Numbered from the stretch's first letter, positions 1-8,564 are shown. The stretch: DNA of 25,251 bases from Acidobacteriota bacterium (GCA_016716905.1 JADJUS010000002.1:1-25251), one strand, 5' to 3'. Numbers and translations: made by a program. The notes: a model not told the origin generated them from the sequence alone.

Positions 1-486
1 CAATCGCCTGAAACTCGTCGACGCCACGGCCATGCGGCTTGCGGGCCCGGCGATGCGCCCGGAGCGCGAACACTTCGTTCGCCGGGCGCGTGATGTGCGA
101 ATCGCGCAGCCGACGGGAACGCAATCGCGAACCGCACGCGCCGAGTGGGGCCGCTTCGAAGCGCACCGGTCTGACCGATCGCAGCAGGTCTGCAGTCCAT
201 TGCCGCAACCACCCTGGCTGTCGGCGTACAGCAAGGCCGGGCGTACGCCTCCGGAAGCCGACGTACGAACTGGAACTGGCGACGGTGACTTCCACGGTCA
301 GACGCCCTGTTTCGCCAGCCCGCGCAACACGTGACGCACCAGCGACGACTTGCCATACCGGCGCGGCGAAATCAGGAACACCTTCTGGCCAGCGAGCAGA
401 TCCGGCTCAGCCGATCGCGCTCGATCTCCCGGTCCGCAAACGCCGCCGCGGTCACGATTTCGCCGTACAAACGGGTTGTCTGCCAT
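1..486 (-). pseudogene. AAA/archaeal-type ATPase remnant, several frameshifts, runs off window
   Basis: Starting at the ATG at 486 the minus strand gives MADNPFV, then, after frame changes, pieces typical of prokaryotic AAA ATPases (ATPase_2/AAA_16 type). These are GEIVTAAAFADREIERDRL, then LLAGQKVFLISPRRYGKSSL with a Walker A-like PRRYGKSS (about 340-375), then LTVEVTVASSSSYV, TADLLRSVRPVRFEAAPLG and finally VDEFQAI at the window edge, which resembles a Walker B strand. At least four frame changes are needed (about 465, 400, 297 and 250). An AT-richer stretch at about 487-535 may have held its promoter. The gene is broken as written. Whether by decay or by sequencing error cannot be told here. 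Such ATPases are often solitary, and no partner gene is visible. Confidence 0.6.
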
Positions 487-1215
487 TACCCTGAACTCCG
501 TAATGATTACCAGAATAGCGTAATCCAGACGGTTCCGGTGCCGCCCCGGGCCAAACGCCGGATCCAGCAGCGCCCGCGAACTCCCCGAGATCATGGCCGT
601 GGCGCCCCAGACCTGGTGCCCGCCCACGTCAAAATACGGAACCCAGATCGGCGGGCCCGGCTGGCCACCGGGCTGTGGCCGCAGACGCCGGTCCCATTTC
701 AGGCCGGCGGGATCGCGCAGCGCGGCCAACGGCGCTTCGATCAACGACGCCACTTCGCCCGGCGCCGGCGCAAACGCCGGCCGGGCCGGGGCGACCGCCA
801 CGATCGGGTGCACCACGAACCGGCTGACAATGACCCAGAGTGTCGAGAGGGATCCGACGACACGGACGTCCGACGGGTCGAGCCCGATTTCCTCCTGCGC
901 TTCACGCAGCGCGCCCTCAACCGGAGATTCGCCGCTGTGCAGGCCGCCGCCGGGCAGGCTGATCTGGCCGCCGTGATGAGGCAGGTCCGCGTGCCGCTGC
1001 GTCAGCACAATCGAGGTCCCCTGGGCGCCCGGGTACAGAAGCAGCAGCGCACCGGCGCGTCGCGCGTCCGGCGGCTGCGCAGCCGGATCCCACGCGGTTC
1101 GGGTCGGTTGCGGACAGAAGCGGCGCTGCACCACCGCGCCGGGCAAGGGCGCCTGCAATCGTGCGAGCAATGCCGCTTCGAGTGTGGCCAGGTCGTCGCC
1201 GGGCGGGAGGGTCAC
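298..1215 (-). CDS. Nudix hydrolase, CoA pyrophosphatase (NudL-like), C-terminus read through
   Basis: A GTG start at 1215 opens a protein with the signature LTQRHADLPHHGGQISLPGG followed by a complete Nudix box, G-x5-E-x7-REAQEEIGL (residues about 91-113). Together these mark the CoA pyrophosphatase subgroup, which splits coenzyme A and its derivatives into 4'-phosphopantetheine compounds and 3',5'-ADP using Mg2+ or Mn2+ bound by the box glutamates. Conserved sequence continues to about residue 220 (VWGATAMI, then LLDPAFGPG), near the usual family length. From residue 244 the frame runs into the start of the neighbouring ATPase gene (MADNPFV), so the last roughly 60 residues are not Nudix. 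Either a stop codon was lost or an indel fused the frames. The odd ISGSSRALL stretch may be a compensated double indel. Confidence 0.8.
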   Translation of the reverse strand: MTLPPGDDLATLEAALLARLQAPLPGAVVQRRFCPQPTRTAWDPAAQPPDARRAGALLLLYPGAQGTSIVLTQRHADLPHHGGQISLPGGGLHSGESPVEGALREAQEEIGLDPSDVRVVGSLSTLWVIVSRFVVHPIVAVAPARPAFAPAPGEVASLIEAPLAALRDPAGLKWDRRLRPQPGGQPGPPIWVPYFDVGGHQVWGATAMISGSSRALLDPAFGPGRHRNRLDYAILVIITEFRVMADNPFVRRNRDRGGVCGPGDRARSAEPDLLAGQKVFLISPRRYGKSSLVRHVLRGLAKQGV

Positions 1216-1225
1216 CCGGGAATTA

Positions 1226-1318
1226 TGACCTCTGTCAGCAAAACGACCTCTGAGGTTACAAAACGACCTCTGAGGTAGTTTTCGGCCGATGTTGTGAAAT
1301 CCACCTCAGAGGTCGTTT
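1226..1318. repeat. Cluster of palindromic sites, core ACCTCWGAGGT
   Basis: Two direct copies of AAAACGACCTCTGAGGT lie exactly 20 bp apart (1240-1256 and 1260-1276). An inverted copy, ACCTCAGAGGTCGTTT, is at 1303-1318. Each core is a dyad around one central base. The second copy extends to a 23-bp near-palindrome with one mismatch (1260-1282). A degenerate half site, GACCTCTG, starts at 1227. Copies two and three could also pair as a 16-bp stem around a 26-nt loop. The cluster fills the gap between the permease stop and the Nudix start, both on the minus strand. It could be operators for a dimeric regulator, a terminator-like hairpin, or the edge of a repeat family. Confidence 0.65.
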
Positions 1319-1329
1319 GGGTTGGATTC

Positions 1330-3847
1330 TTATTCCGACCGCAACGCCAGCGACGGGGCGATCTGCGTCGCCCGGCGCGCCGGAATCCATGTGGCCGCCA
1401 TCGCCGACAGGAACAGCGCCACAAACGCGGCCGCCACAATCGGCAGGTCGAAGCCCCCGCCGCCAAACACGAAGCCGCCAATGGCGCGCACCACCAGCGC
1501 CGACAACCCCAGGCCCAGGACCAGCCCCGCCGCTGTCAGCGACAACCCGTCGCGCATCACGAGCGAGACCACATCCCGCGACGTGGCCCCAAGCGCCAGC
1601 CGAATGCCGAACTCGCGGGTGCGGCGCGCCAAAATGCGCCTTGACTCCGTAGATGCCCAGCGCCGCCATGAACAACGCGATGCCGCCGAAGACGCCAAAC
1701 AACGTGGCGCCCGTCCGGATGACCCACAACATGGCATTCCGCTCGCGGAACATCGGACCGGTCTCAAGCGTGACCACGGGAAGGTTCGCGTCGATGTCGC
1801 GCAGCAGCGCGCGCAGCGCCGGCAGCATCGCGGCTTCGCCCTCGGCATTCGTCGTCTGCGCGTGCAGATACACACCAAAGCGGAAGTGCTGCGCGTACGG
1901 GCGATACAGATGCGGGCCCGCCTCATCGTTTTCCATCTGGTGCCGGATGGCCGGCGCCAGGCCCACCACTTCAATCACCTCAACCGACCCGTCGTCGCGC
2001 GGGGTGGTCTGCACCAGACGGCCGATGGGATCGTCCTGGCCGAACAGTTGTGCGGCCAGGGCTTCGTCGATGATGCCCACCGGCGCTCGTCCCGGCGTCT
2101 GCCACTCCGCGTCTGTGAACGTGCGGCCGCGAAGCAACGAGAGTCCGAGCGCTGGAAAGTAGTCGGGCGAGATGCCCATCGTGACGGCCGAAGCCGTCAT
2201 GGTGGCGTGATTCGGGTCAGACGGCCTGATGACTGGCCCGGCCTTCTGCACGCGCCCGCTTTCCTGAATGTCGCCAAACGGCATTTGTGTGGCCAGGCCC
2301 ACGGTCGTGATGCCGGGCACCTGACGCACCCGATCGAGCACCTGGCCATACAGCGCCGTCGTACGGGTGCGGTCGTAGTTGGCCAGGCTGGCGTCCAGAT
2401 TGGAAAGAACGCCGCGGTCAAACGAAAAACCGGGATCGACGTCCGCAGCCACCATCGCCGCGCGGATGAATGCCCCGGCCGTGGTGAGCAACGTCAGGCT
2501 CAGCGCCAGCTGACCCATCACCAGCAGGTTCCGCGTGGCGAATCGCGCGCGGCTGACTTTCATTTCCCCCGCGTGTTCCTTCAGTTCCGGCAGCACGGAG
2601 GTGCGCGATGAGGCGAGTGCCGGCCCCAGGCTGGACATCATCGTGCCGGCCACGGCAAAGGCCAGCGTAGCGACGAAGATTCTCCAGTCGGGCGACGGGT
2701 CGATGCTGACCAGCACCGGCAGGAGTCCGTTCATTCCGCTGAGCAGTGCGTGCATAGCCGCCCACGACGCAAAGATGGCCACCGCGCCACCGGCGAACGC
2801 CAGCACCAGCCCTTCCGTGAGGGTTGGCGTACCAGCCGGAACCGGCTGCCGCCGATCGCCAGCCGGATGGCGAACTCCTTGCGGCGCGCACCGGCGCGCG
2901 CCAGTTGCATGTTCGCCAGGTTCAATGACGCCACCAGGAGGACGATGCCCGACATGGCGAGGAGGCTCACGGCGAGGATGCTGACCGCCGAGTCATCATT
3001 CGGACTTGTGCTGACCGAAAAGCGCGACACCGGCCCGGCTACCAGGATCCTGGTCCTTGTTCTCCTCCGGGTAGGCCGACTCCATCCATGCGCCGGCGGC
3101 CGACAGCAGTGGCGCCGCGGTGTCGAGCGTCACCCCTCGCGCAGCCGGCCGAAGAGGATCAGCGTGTGGTGCCGCCGGTCTGCGAGGTTGCTGGTGGCGC
3201 GGTTGTCGGCAAAGTCGTTGATGAGCGACTCGTAGACGCCGGTTGGCACCCACAACTCGGGTGTGACCATGGTGATGGTGCCGCCGAAGCCTTCGGGCGC
3301 GATGCCGACGATGGTGAAGGCGCGCTGATTGATTTTGATGGTGCGTCCGATGGCGTCCGCAGGCTTGCCCATGCGTTCCCACGCGAGGTGGCTGATGATC
3401 GTCACGGGAATGTCGGCCCGCGGCCGTTCTTCCCTCGCGCGTGAACGAGCGGCCCATCTGGAGCGGCAGGTCGAATGTGTCGAAGAGATCCGCGGAGGTG
3501 ATGTCGATGAACGCGCGCCGTGTGGCGTCGCCCTCTGAGATGCCGACCAGTGCGGGCTGGTGCGCTGTCAGCGAGGCAAAGATTTCCTTGCGGGAGCGCA
3601 GGTCCGAGAAGTTGTCGTAGGAAAAAGCGCGAAAGCCATCGGGCTCGGTGCGGTTCTTCGAGTAAACGGCGACCAGTTCGTCGCCGGCGCCCAGGCGCGG
3701 CTTGAGCACGAGCGCGTTCACCAGACTGAAGATGGTGGTGTTGGCGGCGATGCCGAGGCCCAGGACGAGCACCGCCACAAGGGCGAAGCCTGGCTGGCGT
3801 TGAAACAGGCGGAGTCCGAGGCGGAGGTCCTGGAGCAGGGTCGTCAT
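1330..3847 (-). pseudogene. MacB/FtsX-type ABC permease (acidobacterial orphan permease), multiply frameshifted
   Basis: The ATG at 3847 gives MTTLLQDLRLGLRLFQRQPG and a first membrane segment, the usual start of acidobacterial orphan permeases, which are two MacB_PCD/FtsX units fused at about 800 residues. Homologous sequence then passes through three reading frames. The periplasmic domain holds AWERMGKPADAIGRTIKIN (about 3340-3390). The first FtsX domain holds LLVASLNLANMQLARAGARR (about 2900-2960) and runs on to 2700. A second periplasmic domain and a second FtsX domain follow, with EFGIRLALGATSRDVVSLV and a final RRATQIAPSLALRSE. Frame changes fall near 3430, 3134, 3010, 2825 and 1635. 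The one at 3134 is a four-G run where five G would restore frame. No ATPase subunit adjoins it, as is normal for this orphan class. The substrate is unknown. Confidence 0.8.
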
Positions 3848-3934
3848 GGGCTGTCAGACGGGTTCGGTCCATGCGAAGTTCAGGATCTGGCGATACAATC
3901 TGGCCGGGTCACGGAAAGCAACAGGGGGCTGAGT
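3848..3934 (+). promoter_or_regulatory. Divergent promoter region; -10-like TACAAT
   Basis: This 87-bp gap separates the divergently transcribed permease and metalloprotease. TACAAT at 3894-3899 is a good -10 match for the plus strand, but no clear -35 lies 17 bp upstream. A G-rich Shine-Dalgarno-like AGGGGG (3923-3928) precedes the protease ATG at suitable spacing. Nothing comparable is obvious for the minus strand. Confidence 0.35.
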
Positions 3935-6522
3935 ATGCGACGTGTGTCAATTCTTCTGGGCTGTGTGTTGATGCTTGCCATCGCCGTTCCGGCTGGCCTG
4001 TCTGGCGAGGCGGGGGCTGGCCCCCAGGCGGGCGGTCAGGCGCCGGGTGGGCGTGGTGGCGGAGCCCAGGGTCCGGCGAGCATCCGCTCGATTGCCGATC
4101 GCACGGCGGGGATGCAGAAGATCGACGGGTTCTTCCCCCTGTACTGGGAAGAGGGCACGGGCAACCTGTTCCTCGAAATTCCGGAGCTCGGCAAGGAAGT
4201 GTTGTGGGCCAAGGGGCTCTCGGCCGGCCTGGGTTCAAATGACATCGGACTGGATCGCGCCCTGCTGGGTGGCTCCGCCATTGTGAGCTTCCAGCGCGTG
4301 GGGCCGCGGATCCTGATGGTGGAGCCCAACTATGACTATCGGGCGATCAGCTCGAATCCAGCGGAACGCAAGGCCGTGGAAGATGCGTTTGCCAAGTCGG
4401 TGCACTGGGGCTTTCAAGTGGCCGCCGAAAACGGTGGCCGGGTGCTGGTCGACCTGTCCGACTTCCTGATGCGCGATACACATAACGTGTCGGGGCGTTT
4501 GGGGGCCGGGTATCGCTTCGATCGCACGCGCAGCGCGATCAACCTGACCGACACGAAGGCGTTCCCGAAAAATTCCGAGATCGATCTCACGGCGACATTT
4601 GTGACCGATGGCGCAGGTGGCGGCGGCCGGGGCGGCGGCGCCGGCGGCGCAGGCGGCGCAGGAGGCCCCCAGCAGGGAGGGCGCGTCTCGGATGTCGCGC
4701 CCGATGCATCGGCTGTGACGCTGCGTCAGCATCATTCGTTCATCGAGTTGCCGGACGGCAACTACACGCCTCGGTTGGCCGATCCCCGCTCGGGGTTCGG
4801 CGGCGTCAGCTATGTGGACTACTCGGCGCCCATTGGCACCGACATGCGGACGCGTTATGTCAATCGGCACAGACTGCAGAAGAAGGATCCGTCTGCCGCG
4901 ATCAGCGAGCCGGTCAAGCCGATCATCTACTACGTGGATCGCGGCACACCCGAGCCCGTGATGTCGGCGTTGCAGGAAGGCGCGCGCTGGTGGAACGAGG
5001 CCTTTGAGGCCGCCGGGTTCCGCAATGCGTTCCAGGTGCAGACGATGCCGGAAGGCGCGCACCCGATGGACGTGCGCTACAACACCATCACGTGGGTGCA
5101 CCGGTCCACGCGCGGGTGGAGCACGGGCGGGTCCATTACGGATCCCCGCACCGGCGAAATCATGAAGGGCCATGTGATTCTCGGGTCCCTCCGGTGGCGG
5201 CAGGACTATCTGATCTTCGAGAGCCTGCTTTCGCCATACGTGCAAGGCAACGAGAAGCCGGCCGTGCTCGAACAGACGGCCCTCGCGCGCCTGCGCCAGC
5301 TGTCCGCGCATGAAGTGGGTCATACGATCGGCATCGGCCACAACTACTACAACAGCTCCAAGGGGCGGATCTCGGTGATGGACTATCCGCATCCCCTGAT
5401 CACGCTGCGCCCGGACGGCACGATGGATTTTTCGCAGGCCTACGACAGCGGCATCGGCGACTGGGACAAAGTGGCCATTCAGTACGGCTACTCGCAGTTC
5501 CCCGCCGGCACCGACGAGAAGGCCGCGCTCACCAAGGTCATCAATGACGCCTGGGACCAGGACTATCGGTACATGTCCAACCAGGATACCGACGTGAATC
5601 CGAACGTCGATCAGTGGAACAACGGCACGGATGTGGCCGCGGAGCTGACTCGACTCCTGGCGCTTCGCCGCGCGGCCATGGAAGGATTCGGCGAACGAGC
5701 GATTCAGGTGGGACGGCCGATGGCGCAGATGGAAGAAGCGCTGGTGCCGCTGTATCTGCACCACCGGTACGCGGTGGAGTCTGCGGTTACCGCCATGGGT
5801 GGTCAGGAGTACATCTACGCGATTCGCGGAGACGGACGGGCGCCAATGAAGTGGGTGCCCGCGGCCAGGCAGAAGGCCGCCTTGGACGCGCTCATGAGCG
5901 CGTTGCGTCTGGGCGATCTCACGCTGCCTTCTGCCGTCGTGCAGGGGATTCCGCCGCGCCCGCCGGGCTTCGGGCTGACGCGCGAGTCGTTTGCGCGCAC
6001 CACCGGAGGCGCGTTTGATCCGGTGGCGCCGGCCGCAGCGGCCACCGAAATTGTCGTGGCCAGCCTTCTGACCCCGCGCGCGCTGCGCGCATGGTCGCGC
6101 AGAAGGCCGTGGACGCGTCATTGCCCGGCCTGGATGAAGTCATCGCCCGTCTGACAGCCACCGTGTTTGACGCTCGTCCGGCCAACGGTTACGAGGCGGA
6201 GATCAGCCGCACCATGGAACGTGTGGTCATGAGCCAGCTGATGGATCTGGCGGAGGGCGCGCCAAACACACAGGTACGCGCCATCGCCACGCAGGCGCTC
6301 CGGGCGCTCCCGGCGCGCGCGTCAATGACGGCCGTCACCACCGTTGGGGCCGAGCGCGCGCACCGCCAGTTGCTGGCCGACGACATCAAACGCTTCCTCG
6401 ACCGCCCGTACACGGAACTGCGTCCCGCCGCCATTCCCACGCCGCCGCCGGGCGCGCCGATCGGCGACTTCGGGATGGACTATTTGCTGGGGCTCGACTC
6501 GTGCCGATGGAGAGAGCGCTGA
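3935..6522 (+). CDS. Secreted zinc metalloprotease, metzincin type (DUF5117/DUF4953 family), one frameshift
   Basis: The ATG at 3935 follows AGGGGG and starts a signal peptide (RRVSILLGCVLMLAIAVPAGLS). The mature protein begins like DUF5118/DUF5117 proteins (MQKIDGFFPLYWEEGTGNLF). The catalytic motif HEVGHTIGIGH (residues 459-469) is the extended metzincin zinc site HExxHxxGxxH, followed by a Met-turn-like SVMDYP. These proteins are predicted extracytoplasmic peptidases, common in Acidobacteriota and Bacteroidota, with unknown substrates. A Gly-rich insert at about 4612-4680 is unusual and may be a flexible linker. At about 6080, in a CGCG-rich run, one base is missing. The frame that stops at 6154 gives way to MVAQKAVDASLPGLDEVI, which continues to 6522. 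The whole product would be about 862 residues, the normal family size, so an assembly indel is plausible. Confidence 0.85.
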
Positions 6523-6535
6523 AAATGAGCCCATT

Positions 6536-6624
6536 GGCTGGCACGTAGCTCGGGCTGGCACGTAGCTCGGGCTGGCTTGCCCCGCCGTAGCGCGAAGCGC
6601 GGAGGTGGGTTCCTCAAGCCCGAG
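6536..6624 (+). repeat. REP-like palindromic element with nested palindrome (copy 1)
   Basis: A 17-bp unit, GGCTGGCACGTAGCTCG, is repeated 2.4 times (6536-6576). The second GTAG (6562-6565) is followed directly by CTCGGGCT (6566-6573), which pairs perfectly with AGCCCGAG (6617-6624). Between the arms is a second hairpin (CCCGCC with GGTGGG) holding another GTAG followed by CGC-GAA-GCG. The TCCTCAAG before the right arm matches the loop and arm junction of the copy at 13665-13716. The element begins 14 bp after the metalloprotease stop codon. Confidence 0.7.
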
Positions 6625-6639
6625 ATCACTGTCGCCGAG

Positions 6640-6931
6640 CCCTGGTCGCGCGTGGGGGATCGACGGAGCGCCTCCGCGGAGCTGCCGCGGGAACCCGCCT
6701 CCGCTCGGAGAGCTACGGCGAGGTCTCGCCGAAGCCCCGAGGGTACACGCTGGGCGAAGGCGGAACCGTTCGCTTCGTCCGCTTGGCTGCGCGCTGTCGC
6801 CCGTCGGGTCACTCCGCAGACGGCGGAGATGGCCCTCGCAGCCCGCGCTCCCTTGCACGACGGTTTCATGCTGGCGCGTGTCGCGGCACTCCGAGTCGGC
6901 GCTTCTGTCGATCCCTCACGCGCGACCAGGG
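6640..6931. mobile_element. Fold-back (MITE-like) element, about 292 bp, terminal inverted repeats
   Basis: The 25 bases at 6640-6664 (CCCTGGTCGCGCG then TGGGGGATCGAC) are the inverted complement of 6907-6931 with a single mismatch. Similarity continues inward with gaps (GCGCC, GGAG, TGCCGCG on both arms). The interior has no convincing protein on either strand, although GC bias keeps several frames open. No transposase is present and no clear target duplication is visible. It could be a non-autonomous element or the two ends of a degraded one. Confidence 0.5.
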
Positions 6932-7063
6932 TGTGTCTGCACACCGCAAAACGGGTGCTAACATCCGTCCGTCTCGCAGGTTGAAGGATGTGGGAGAGTT
7001 CGCAGCATAGTCCTCGCTGCGGCCGCAATTACGCGGTCTGCCCCAAGACCTGTTAGGCCCCAA
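6932..7063. other. Non-coding leader of the cassette-like island, with hairpins and a GTTAGGC box
   Basis: No gene is seen here. The stretch holds several small hairpins: ACATCC with GGATGT (about 6960-6992), CGCAGC with GCTGCG (about 7001-7021), and GGTCT with AGACC around a six-base loop (7035-7050). Immediately afterwards comes GTTAGGC at 7052-7058, the sequence expected for the right-hand core of an integron attC or attI site. No matching left-hand box could be found at the right distance, so this is only a possible recombination boundary. Confidence 0.3.
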
Positions 7064-7516
7064 GTGAGGGTCATGTTGATTCCCATTCTCGAATTCGTCG
7101 CCGTACTCTCAGCCGCACTATTTGCTGGGGCGGCTCTCTACATTAACGTCGTGGAGCATCCCGCGCGGATGGGTCTTGATACGCGCATGGCGGCAATGCA
7201 GTGGGCACCCAGTTACAAGCGCGCCACGTGGCTACAAGCGCCCTTGGCGATTGTCAGTCTGCTCTGCGGCGTTGCTGTTTGGCTTCTCGGTGGTGGCGTC
7301 GGTTGGCTGGTGGCGGCCTCGCTGGTAGGGGCCGTTGTGCCCTTCACGTTCGCTATCATCATGCCGACGAATCACAAGTTGTTGGCACCGGGCCGCGATC
7401 TGTCGAGTTCGGAGACCCGCGAGTTGCTGGTCCACTGGGGACAACTCCACGCTGTTCGCACGGCCCTGAGCATTGCTGGCACCGTGATCTATCTTTGGAT
7501 GAAGCTTGGGGCCTAA
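7064..7516 (+). CDS. Small integral membrane protein, DUF1772 (anthrone oxygenase-like)
   Basis: The protein of about 150 residues has four hydrophobic segments: near the N-terminus (ILEFVAVLSAALFAGAALYI), two in the middle and one at the end. After the first segment comes the typical VEHPARM, and later IIMPTNHKL. This pattern fits DUF1772 membrane proteins, a family related to fungal anthrone oxygenases whose bacterial roles are mostly unknown. The start is GTG at 7064, or ATG at 7073 where GAGGG lies too close to be an ideal ribosome site. The stop codon TAA lies inside GCCTAAC, the left core of an attC-like site, as is usual for integron cassette genes. Its codon usage looks less extreme in GC than that of its neighbours, by eye. 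Confidence 0.75.
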   Translation: MRVMLIPILEFVAVLSAALFAGAALYINVVEHPARMGLDTRMAAMQWAPSYKRATWLQAPLAIVSLLCGVAVWLLGGGVGWLVAASLVGAVVPFTFAIIMPTNHKLLAPGRDLSSSETRELLVHWGQLHAVRTALSIAGTVIYLWMKLGA

Positions 7517-7573
7517 CGACGCAATGCAGCGGACGGTCCGCTGCGCGGCCCGCCGCTGATTGCGAGCGTTGCC
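7511..7573 (+). other. attC-like integron recombination site
   Basis: The boxes appear in attC order. R'' is GCCTAAC (7511-7517). L'' is GCAATGCAGCGG (7521-7532). L' is CCGCTGATTGC (7553-7563). R' is GAGCGTTGCC (7564-7573), with the GTT cleavage triplet. L' pairs with L'' over 11 bp if one G in L'' is left unpaired, which is the extrahelical base typical of folded attC strands. The 63-bp length is within the known range. The last bases, GTTGCC, deviate from the GTTRRRY consensus, which could reflect the following cassette. No integrase is in the window. Confidence 0.6.
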
Positions 7574-7581
7574 AGTTCAAC

Positions 7582-8040
7582 ATGCTATCGAGATGTTTCG
7601 CCCTTACCTTGGCCGTGATGAGTGCTGCCGGTTGTTCCGGCCAGCCGTCGAACTTGCCTACGCCAAAATCGCCGGTTTCCGTTGAGCAATTCTTGCCTCA
7701 ACTGCCTCCAGCCCGACCGAAAGTGCCATGGCCCCTTCCGGTTGTTGACGCAGAGCGGATTCTGAATGAGACCGGGCTTTTCAATCGAAACGCATGGCGG
7801 CAGATCCAAGCCTACAACGTGCTCATGGACCAACCTGACCGTCTCGTCCGATTCCAAGCCATCGCCAGGAACGCGAGGCGAGCAGGGCAAGTCTACGCGT
7901 TGTGCGCTCTGTGGGCGCTCGACGTGCTGTGGAATCGGTCAGTAGGTGAATTGGTTCGTCTCGTTGAGGACGAGCGAATTTGGGTCGAGCTCCGAAGTCT
8001 CCGAGACGAGGCCTACCTGCGCTACAAGAAGACCGGCTAA
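7582..8040 (+). CDS. Small putative lipoprotein of unknown function
   Basis: The ATG at 7582 lies nine bases beyond the attC-like site. The product of 152 residues starts with a short signal peptide ending in a lipobox-like SAAGC, so the mature protein would be lipid-anchored at about Cys18. The Pro-rich stretch that follows is a likely spacer. The remainder is charged and predicted helical (AERILNETGLFNRNAWRQI, LVRLVEDERIWVEL). I do not recognise the family. The stop TAA lies in GGCTAAC, which resembles an R'' box, but no full attC follows. Confidence 0.6.
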   Translation: MLSRCFALTLAVMSAAGCSGQPSNLPTPKSPVSVEQFLPQLPPARPKVPWPLPVVDAERILNETGLFNRNAWRQIQAYNVLMDQPDRLVRFQAIARNARRAGQVYALCALWALDVLWNRSVGELVRLVEDERIWVELRSLRDEAYLRYKKTG

Positions 8041-8063
8041 CATCGGTCGCCCCGGAGCTATCG

Positions 8064-8564
8064 ATGTTTGCACCGACATTTCTCAGCGCTATGGTCGTCG
8101 CAACGATGGCAATCGGCTGCGCGTCGCGACCGAACGTGGTCGCGACAGAGATTTCGGGTACGCCTTCGCCAACAGGTTGCGATGCCTGGTTCGAGATTGG
8201 TGGAACGTTCTCACGGCAGAACGAGTTGAGATTCACCCTTGAGAACCGATCGAGCGGCGGCCGCTGCATAGCCAATCGAGTACAGCTTCTGTTTCAGAGC
8301 AAGATTCAGATACAAGGAGTCCGCGTCTCAGCACCTGCTGGCTGGCGGAGTCGAGAAGTGTCATGCACCTCTGGTGGAGGTTGGTGCGGCTACGAATGGT
8401 TCGCAGTTGGCGAAGGCGTGCGTGCCGGCCTCAAGCTGTCAGGGTTTGGCGCGACCTATGTTCCATCCGACCAGCCCCTTCTGAGGTCATGGATCGTTGA
8501 TCTCGGTCGCCGCAGAGTCGAGATGCTGATCGGCACAGTTGGGGGAGTCTCGGTTTTCAGGTGA
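8064..8564 (+). CDS. Small putative lipoprotein, C-terminus altered by a fold-back element
   Basis: The ATG at 8064 opens a 166-residue product with a hydrophobic signal ending MAIGC, a plausible lipobox. The body has several cysteines (IGC, TGC, RCI, SCTSGGGWCG) and beta-rich segments (ELRFTLENRSSGGRC, VEMLIGTVGG), which suits a secreted beta-sandwich. The family is not recognised. The stop TGA at 8562-8564 and the last three or four codons lie inside the left inverted repeat of the element at 8552-8756, so the original end of the gene has probably been replaced. CATCG (8041-8045) and CGATG (8062-8066) could pair over the start codon. Confidence 0.6.
   Translation: MFAPTFLSAMVVATMAIGCASRPNVVATEISGTPSPTGCDAWFEIGGTFSRQNELRFTLENRSSGGRCIANRVQLLFQSKIQIQGVRVSAPAGWRSREVSCTSGGGWCGYEWFAVGEGVRAGLKLSGFGATYVPSDQPLLRSWIVDLGRRRVEMLIGTVGGVSVFR

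Noticed and set aside
4235..6121. Long open frame antisense to the metalloprotease
   Set aside because: It is a shadow of a GC-rich gene whose sense frame has a signal peptide and a full metzincin site; the antisense product has no recognisable domain.
6577..7028. Several open frames of 100 to 180 codons between the metalloprotease and the DUF1772 gene
   Set aside because: They overlap each other on both strands, cross the inverted repeats and show no domain or ribosome site.
7052..7058. A second full attC or attI site at GTTAGGC
   Set aside because: No left-hand core with pairing arms was found within about 150 bp, so only a possible boundary is noted.
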